Program-made: the position numbers and the translations under genes
NCBI GenBank assembly: GCA_035503515.1
Contig: DATJTJ010000129.1
Location: 1 to 64,000 of the forward strand
Direction: 5' to 3'
DNA length: 64,000 nt
Origin: DAIDKA01 sp035503515
GTDB taxonomy: Bacteria; Pseudomonadota; Gammaproteobacteria; Steroidobacterales; Steroidobacteraceae
Shown: in pieces, positions 61,201-64,000 of the stretch
Position numbering within the stretch: the stretch's first letter is position 1
How the letters are laid out: the number at the start of each line of letters is the position of its first letter
Notes under the pieces: model-generated
The model's database searches: none
What the model saw: only the letters and a program-made list of their open reading frames with translations
What the model was told of the DNA's origin: nothing

Positions 61201-62126
61201 GCGGATGCCACGGGTATCGCGCCATACCGCACGCCGATCGATGCCAGCCAGCGCCGGTAATGCGCCGAGGAACTATCCGCCCGCACCGAGATCTCCGCAC
61301 GCGGATCCAGAGGCAGTCGCTTGGGCACCTGGTTTTCCAATATCGGCCGATCCTGGCCGAAGATCAGCTGCTGGAACCAGCGCAGTGATGCCACATCCAC
61401 GTTGTGCGGCGGGTAGGCCATCAGCACATGAGCGATGCAGCGCTCCTCGGTTACCGGCTGTACCAGCAGCGCGATCATGTCCATGCGGTGCTTTTCCACC
61501 GGGTTCGCCTTGAACAGCACGACGCTGTAGGGTCGCCGAACGGCGTAGACGTAGTCGACGTCAAAGCCCTGCGAGTCCATGGGTGAGGGGCGGGGCTGGT
61601 AGACGCGGCATTGCGTGGCCAGAATCCCGCCATCCACCAATGGCTCGACCCTGTAGGCGCAGATTTCCGTGTGCGGTTCCTCGCCCAGATAGCCCGCATG
61701 CACGAATGCGAGGTGACCCAGATCCAGGAAATTCTCCACCGCGCGCAGACCTGAGACTGCCACTGCGACCGACCCGCCGGTGCAGACGATGCGGTCGGAC
61801 TCGCGCGTCTCCGGAAAATCGACGATATCGCGTGCCGGGATGCCCAGGCACAACCAGACAAGACCGTACCGGATCTGTACATGTGGCAGGCGCTCCTGAC
61901 CCTCGTATACCGCGCCGGTGGCGTGCACCGCGCCCTCGGATACAAGATGCAGTGTCAGGGGAACTCCCAGCAACATGGTGTGCAGTACTCCGGTAGGCCG
62001 CAGCTGCACCAACTCCGCGACCGGGTGCCAGTCGTCCCAAAGTGCCGGTTCCACGGGTGGCGGGTGTCTCAAGCGTTCGATTCCCAGCGTGCCTTCAATA
62101 CGCACATGCAGTTCTGCTTTGGGCAA
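61197..62126 (-). CDS. Rieske-less non-heme iron oxygenase catalytic subunit (NdmC-like)
   Basis: Up to 309 residues. The mononuclear iron site D-x2-H-x4-H is intact (Asp135, His138, His143 in LDLGHLAFVH), and a likely third ligand is Asp259 in FGQDRPILENQ. The N-terminal part starts like a Rieske domain (DDWHPVAELVQL...LLGVPLTL...GAVHA) but jumps directly to RYGLVWLCLG, without CxH or CxxH. It therefore needs an external Rieske protein, presumably the next gene. NdmC of Pseudomonas putida CBB5 has the same lack. The first about 14 residues (PKAELHVRIEGTL) derive from the adenine deaminase start, and the true start codon is uncertain (TTG 62126 or a later GTG). Confidence 0.85.
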   Translation of the reverse strand: MPKAELHVRIEGTLGIERLRHPPPVEPALWDDWHPVAELVQLRPTGVLHTMLLGVPLTLHLVSEGAVHATGAVYEGQERLPHVQIRYGLVWLCLGIPARDIVDFPETRESDRIVCTGGSVAVAVSGLRAVENFLDLGHLAFVHAGYLGEEPHTEICAYRVEPLVDGGILATQCRVYQPRPSPMDSQGFDVDYVYAVRRPYSVVLFKANPVEKHRMDMIALLVQPVTEERCIAHVLMAYPPHNVDVASLRWFQQLIFGQDRPILENQVPKRLPLDPRAEISVRADSSSAHYRRWLASIGVRYGAIPVASA

Positions 62127-62131
62127 CGCCC
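62084..62131. repeat. Adenine deaminase 5' segment, copy B (fused to oxygenase)
   Basis: Ungapped match of 42/48 bases to 49686-49733. The reading frame of the deaminase N-terminus is kept and runs into the oxygenase coding region; similarity stops right after the GTL codons. Confidence 0.85.
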
Positions 62132-62151
62132 AGCGAATGCCATCCTGCGCT

Positions 62152-62166
62152 CACTGTACAACAAAC
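62152..62166. repeat. 15-base block shared with 49795-49809
   Basis: Identical to the block upstream of adenine deaminase, in the same orientation relative to the duplicated coding segment. The spacer between block and coding repeat is 20 bases here against 61 in the deaminase copy. Confidence 0.7.
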
Positions 62167-62182
62167 CCCGGTGCGTGGTGAT

Positions 62183-62212
62183 TTGCATACCCCTCGCCAT
62201 AGTCGTTAGCAT
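62183..62212 (+). promoter_or_regulatory. Promoter of the 5-hydroxyisourate hydrolase gene, leaderless type
   Basis: TTGCAT (62183-62188) and TAGCAT (62207-62212) are 18 bases apart; the ATG at 62219 follows after six bases. There is no Shine-Dalgarno. Confidence 0.5.
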
Positions 62213-62218
62213 CGATGC

Positions 62219-62569
62219 ATGGGCCAACTGACGACGCACGTTCTGGATATCAGCGCCGGTGTGCCCGCAGCGGGCGTGTACATCGAACTGCAGGAGCGCA
62301 CGGCCGCCGGGCTGCGGCAACTGGAACGGGCGACGACTGGTCCCGACGGCCGCCTGGCCGCACCGCTGTTGGCCGCAGCGGCGTTCAGGACCGGCAGTTT
62401 CCTGCTCACATTTCGAATCGCGGCCTATTTCCGTGCGCGCGGCGTGCCGCTGCCCGATCCGGCGTTCCTCGAATGCGCCAGTATCGAAATCGGCATTGCC
62501 GCCGATCAGCATTACCACGTGCCGCTGCTGATCGCGCCCTGGAGCTACTCGGTCTACCGGGGCGGATAG
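62219..62569 (+). CDS. hiuH: 5-hydroxyisourate hydrolase (transthyretin-like)
   Basis: A 116-residue enzyme that opens 5-hydroxyisourate to OHCU after urate oxidation. LTTHVLDISAGVPAAGVYIELQ gives the N-terminal active-site His (THVLD; His7), and the C-terminal block YHVPLLIAPWSYSVYRGG is the family end, though it closes YRGG where YRGS is usual. No signal peptide. It is 4 bases ahead of xdhA, and divergent from the split oxygenase operon. Its presence implies a urate-oxidising enzyme elsewhere; none is seen in the window. Confidence 0.93.
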   Translation: MGQLTTHVLDISAGVPAAGVYIELQERTAAGLRQLERATTGPDGRLAAPLLAAAAFRTGSFLLTFRIAAYFRARGVPLPDPAFLECASIEIGIAADQHYHVPLLIAPWSYSVYRGG

Positions 62570-62573
62570 CGAC

Positions 62574-64000
62574 ATGGACGACGCCGCAGTGCCGGCCGCG
62601 GGTGAAGTCCGCTTCATTCTCAACGGGCAAATAGTGTGCGAACCGGCTCTGCCGCGCACCATGACGGTGCTGGAATACCTGCGCGAGGTGCGCGGTCTGA
62701 CCGGTACCAAGGAAGGTTGCGCCGAGGGTGACTGCGGGGCCTGTACCGTGGTCGAAGGCATCCTGAGCTCGGATCGGCGCCGCATTCAATACCGGGCCAT
62801 CAACTCCTGCATCCGCTTCATGGCCACGATGGATGGCCATGAACTCGTTACCGTCGAGGACCTGCAGGCCCCGGACGGTGCGCTGCATCCCGTACAACAG
62901 GCCATGGTGGACCACCATGGCTCACAGTGCGGATTCTGCACCCCTGGGTTCGTGATGTCGCTGTTTGCGCTGTACCTGGAAGGCGCCCCGGCCGGGCGCG
63001 AACGCGTGATCGAGGCGCTCAGCGGCAATCTGTGCCGCTGCACCGGCTACCGACCCATCATCGATGCCGGCACCGCCATGCATGACTACGCGCCTGCGGC
63101 GACTTGGCCGGCTGCTGCCGTGCGCGACGAAGGCCGAAGAGCCGCACTGCTCGCCCTGGCGCATCGGCAACCGTTGCGACTGCCCGGCTTCTATGCGCCA
63201 CGGTGCGTGGATCAGCTGGCGGCGGAGCTTGCCGCCGCGCCGCACTCCCTGCTGCTGGCGGGGGGAACGGACGTGGGCTTGTGGGTTACCAAGCAGCTGC
63301 GGGATCTGCCGCCGATCATCTACCTGGGCGAAGTCGCGCAACTGCAGCAGATCGAAGTGTCGGCGCAGGCCGTGCGGGTCGGCGCCGCGGTGTCGTTGAC
63401 GGATGCCTGGGCGGCGCTGGTCGGGCACTGCCCGGCACTGCGCGAGATTGCCGAGCGCTTCGGTTCCCCTCCCGTGCGCAATTCGGGCACCCTGTGCGGC
63501 AATCTCGCCAATGGCTCCCCCATTGGCGACGGATTGCCGACCTTGATGGCTCTGGGCGCGGAACTCGAGTTGCGCTGCGGCGATCGGACCCGATGGCTGA
63601 CGCTGGAGAAGTTCTACCTGGGCTACCAGAGGAAGGATCTCGGGCCGGGCGAGTTCGTCGTGTCGGTACGCGTCCCCCGGCCCGCGCCGCACACCCGGGT
63701 CGGCGTCTTCAAGCTCTCCAAGCGCATCGACCAGGACATATCCGCGGTGTGCGTGGCATGCGCACTCGATGTGCGGGACGGCATCATCACCTCGGCGCGG
63801 GTCGCACTGGGTGGCATGGCCGCGGTCGCCATGCGGGCGCCCGCCGCGGAGCGCGTGCTGGCAGGCGGGCCGTGGTCACGCGAGGCCTTTGAAAGGGCGG
63901 CGGCAAGCCTTGCCCAGGACTTCAAACCGCTCTCGGACATGCGCGCCAGCAGCGCTTATCGGCTGCAGGGAGCTGCGAACCTGTTGCGCCGTTTCTTCCT
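62574..64000 (+). CDS. xdhA: Xanthine dehydrogenase Fe-S/FAD subunit, truncated by window end
   Basis: At least 475 residues are visible. The plant-type [2Fe-2S] ligands are Cys49, 54, 57 and 79 (GCAEGDCGAC, INSC); the second cluster has Cys119, 122, 154 and 156 (QCGFCTPG, LCRCTGYRP). The FAD domain follows with LLAGGTDVGLWVTKQLRDLP (split: GGTDVGLWV) and NSGTLCGNLANGSPIGD. This is the small subunit form used with a separate XdhB molybdopterin subunit, which should lie just beyond the window. It oxidises hypoxanthine and xanthine to urate with NAD. Confidence 0.95.
   Translation, partial: MDDAAVPAAGEVRFILNGQIVCEPALPRTMTVLEYLREVRGLTGTKEGCAEGDCGACTVVEGILSSDRRRIQYRAINSCIRFMATMDGHELVTVEDLQAPDGALHPVQQAMVDHHGSQCGFCTPGFVMSLFALYLEGAPAGRERVIEALSGNLCRCTGYRPIIDAGTAMHDYAPAATWPAAAVRDEGRRAALLALAHRQPLRLPGFYAPRCVDQLAAELAAAPHSLLLAGGTDVGLWVTKQLRDLPPIIYLGEVAQLQQIEVSAQAVRVGAAVSLTDAWAALVGHCPALREIAERFGSPPVRNSGTLCGNLANGSPIGDGLPTLMALGAELELRCGDRTRWLTLEKFYLGYQRKDLGPGEFVVSVRVPRPAPHTRVGVFKLSKRIDQDISAVCVACALDVRDGIITSARVALGGMAAVAMRAPAAERVLAGGPWSREAFERAAASLAQDFKPLSDMRASSAYRLQGAANLLRRFF

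Noticed and set aside
62069..62785. Minus-strand frame covering hiuH and the start of xdhA
   Set aside because: It is antisense to two recognisable purine genes and only its last codons touch the duplicated deaminase segment, in the wrong frame.

Overview
The window is 64 kb of dense, GC-rich (roughly two-thirds G+C) chromosome from a Gram-negative bacterium, most likely a gammaproteobacterium. The evidence is the divergent ispB / rplU-rpmA-obgE block, the rpsT gene (TTG start) divergent from ribF-ileS-lspA-ispH, a three-gene pyruvate dehydrogenase cluster whose E3 carries its own lipoyl domain, and a metG-rnfB-nth string. The mix of TonB receptor, P450, fatty acyl-AMP ligase and Xanthomonadales-like housekeeping order suggests a lineage near Xanthomonadales, Nevskiales or Steroidobacterales; this is inference from content only. 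Intergenic gaps are very short, none exceeds 300 bases, and many neighbours overlap as ATGA, GTGA or TGATG.

1-10.4 kb is core: tRNA-Pro(CGG), a repeat-bearing lipoprotein, ispB, ribosomal proteins L21, L27 and S20, Obg, RibF, IleS, LspA, IspH, a Fur-family regulator and tRNA-Thr(CGT). 10.5-25.7 kb holds an RND efflux pair, a lipid A type acyltransferase, three tandem paralogous lipoproteins, a GH15 hydrolase divergent from a short-chain dehydrogenase, a P450/fatty acyl-AMP ligase-ACP operon and a DUF374 acyltransferase. 25.8-45.5 kb is a PAS-GGDEF-EAL signalling protein, nadC, a succinate-semialdehyde dehydrogenase, a frameshifted BNR-repeat gene, grxD, an M17 peptidase-pyrC-rnt operon, aceE-aceF-lpdA, and the metG-rnfB-nth-DUF1841 operon.

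45.6-64 kb is a large accessory cluster for purine uptake and breakdown, cut by the window end. It has a LysR regulator, two exported NUP-family proteins, an adenine deaminase, an NCS2 permease, a TonB receptor, a BMP-type ABC importer (binding protein, ATPase, two permeases), guanine deaminase, 5-hydroxyisourate hydrolase and the Fe-S/FAD subunit of xanthine dehydrogenase. Inside it lies the most unusual item: a three-gene operon coding for a Rieske-less non-heme iron oxygenase, a stand-alone Rieske protein and a GST homologue. This matches the logic of the caffeine-pathway N7-demethylase NdmCDE, but with the Rieske domain as a separate polypeptide. The oxygenase's 5' end appears to be a duplicated piece of the adenine deaminase gene start, as if a purine-regulated promoter and leader had been captured.

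A second window-wide signal is a set of five genes (fur-like, DUF374, nadC, metG, 5-hydroxyisourate hydrolase) in which a TANNNT -10-like box lies exactly six bases before the ATG with no good Shine-Dalgarno, which predicts leaderless mRNAs.
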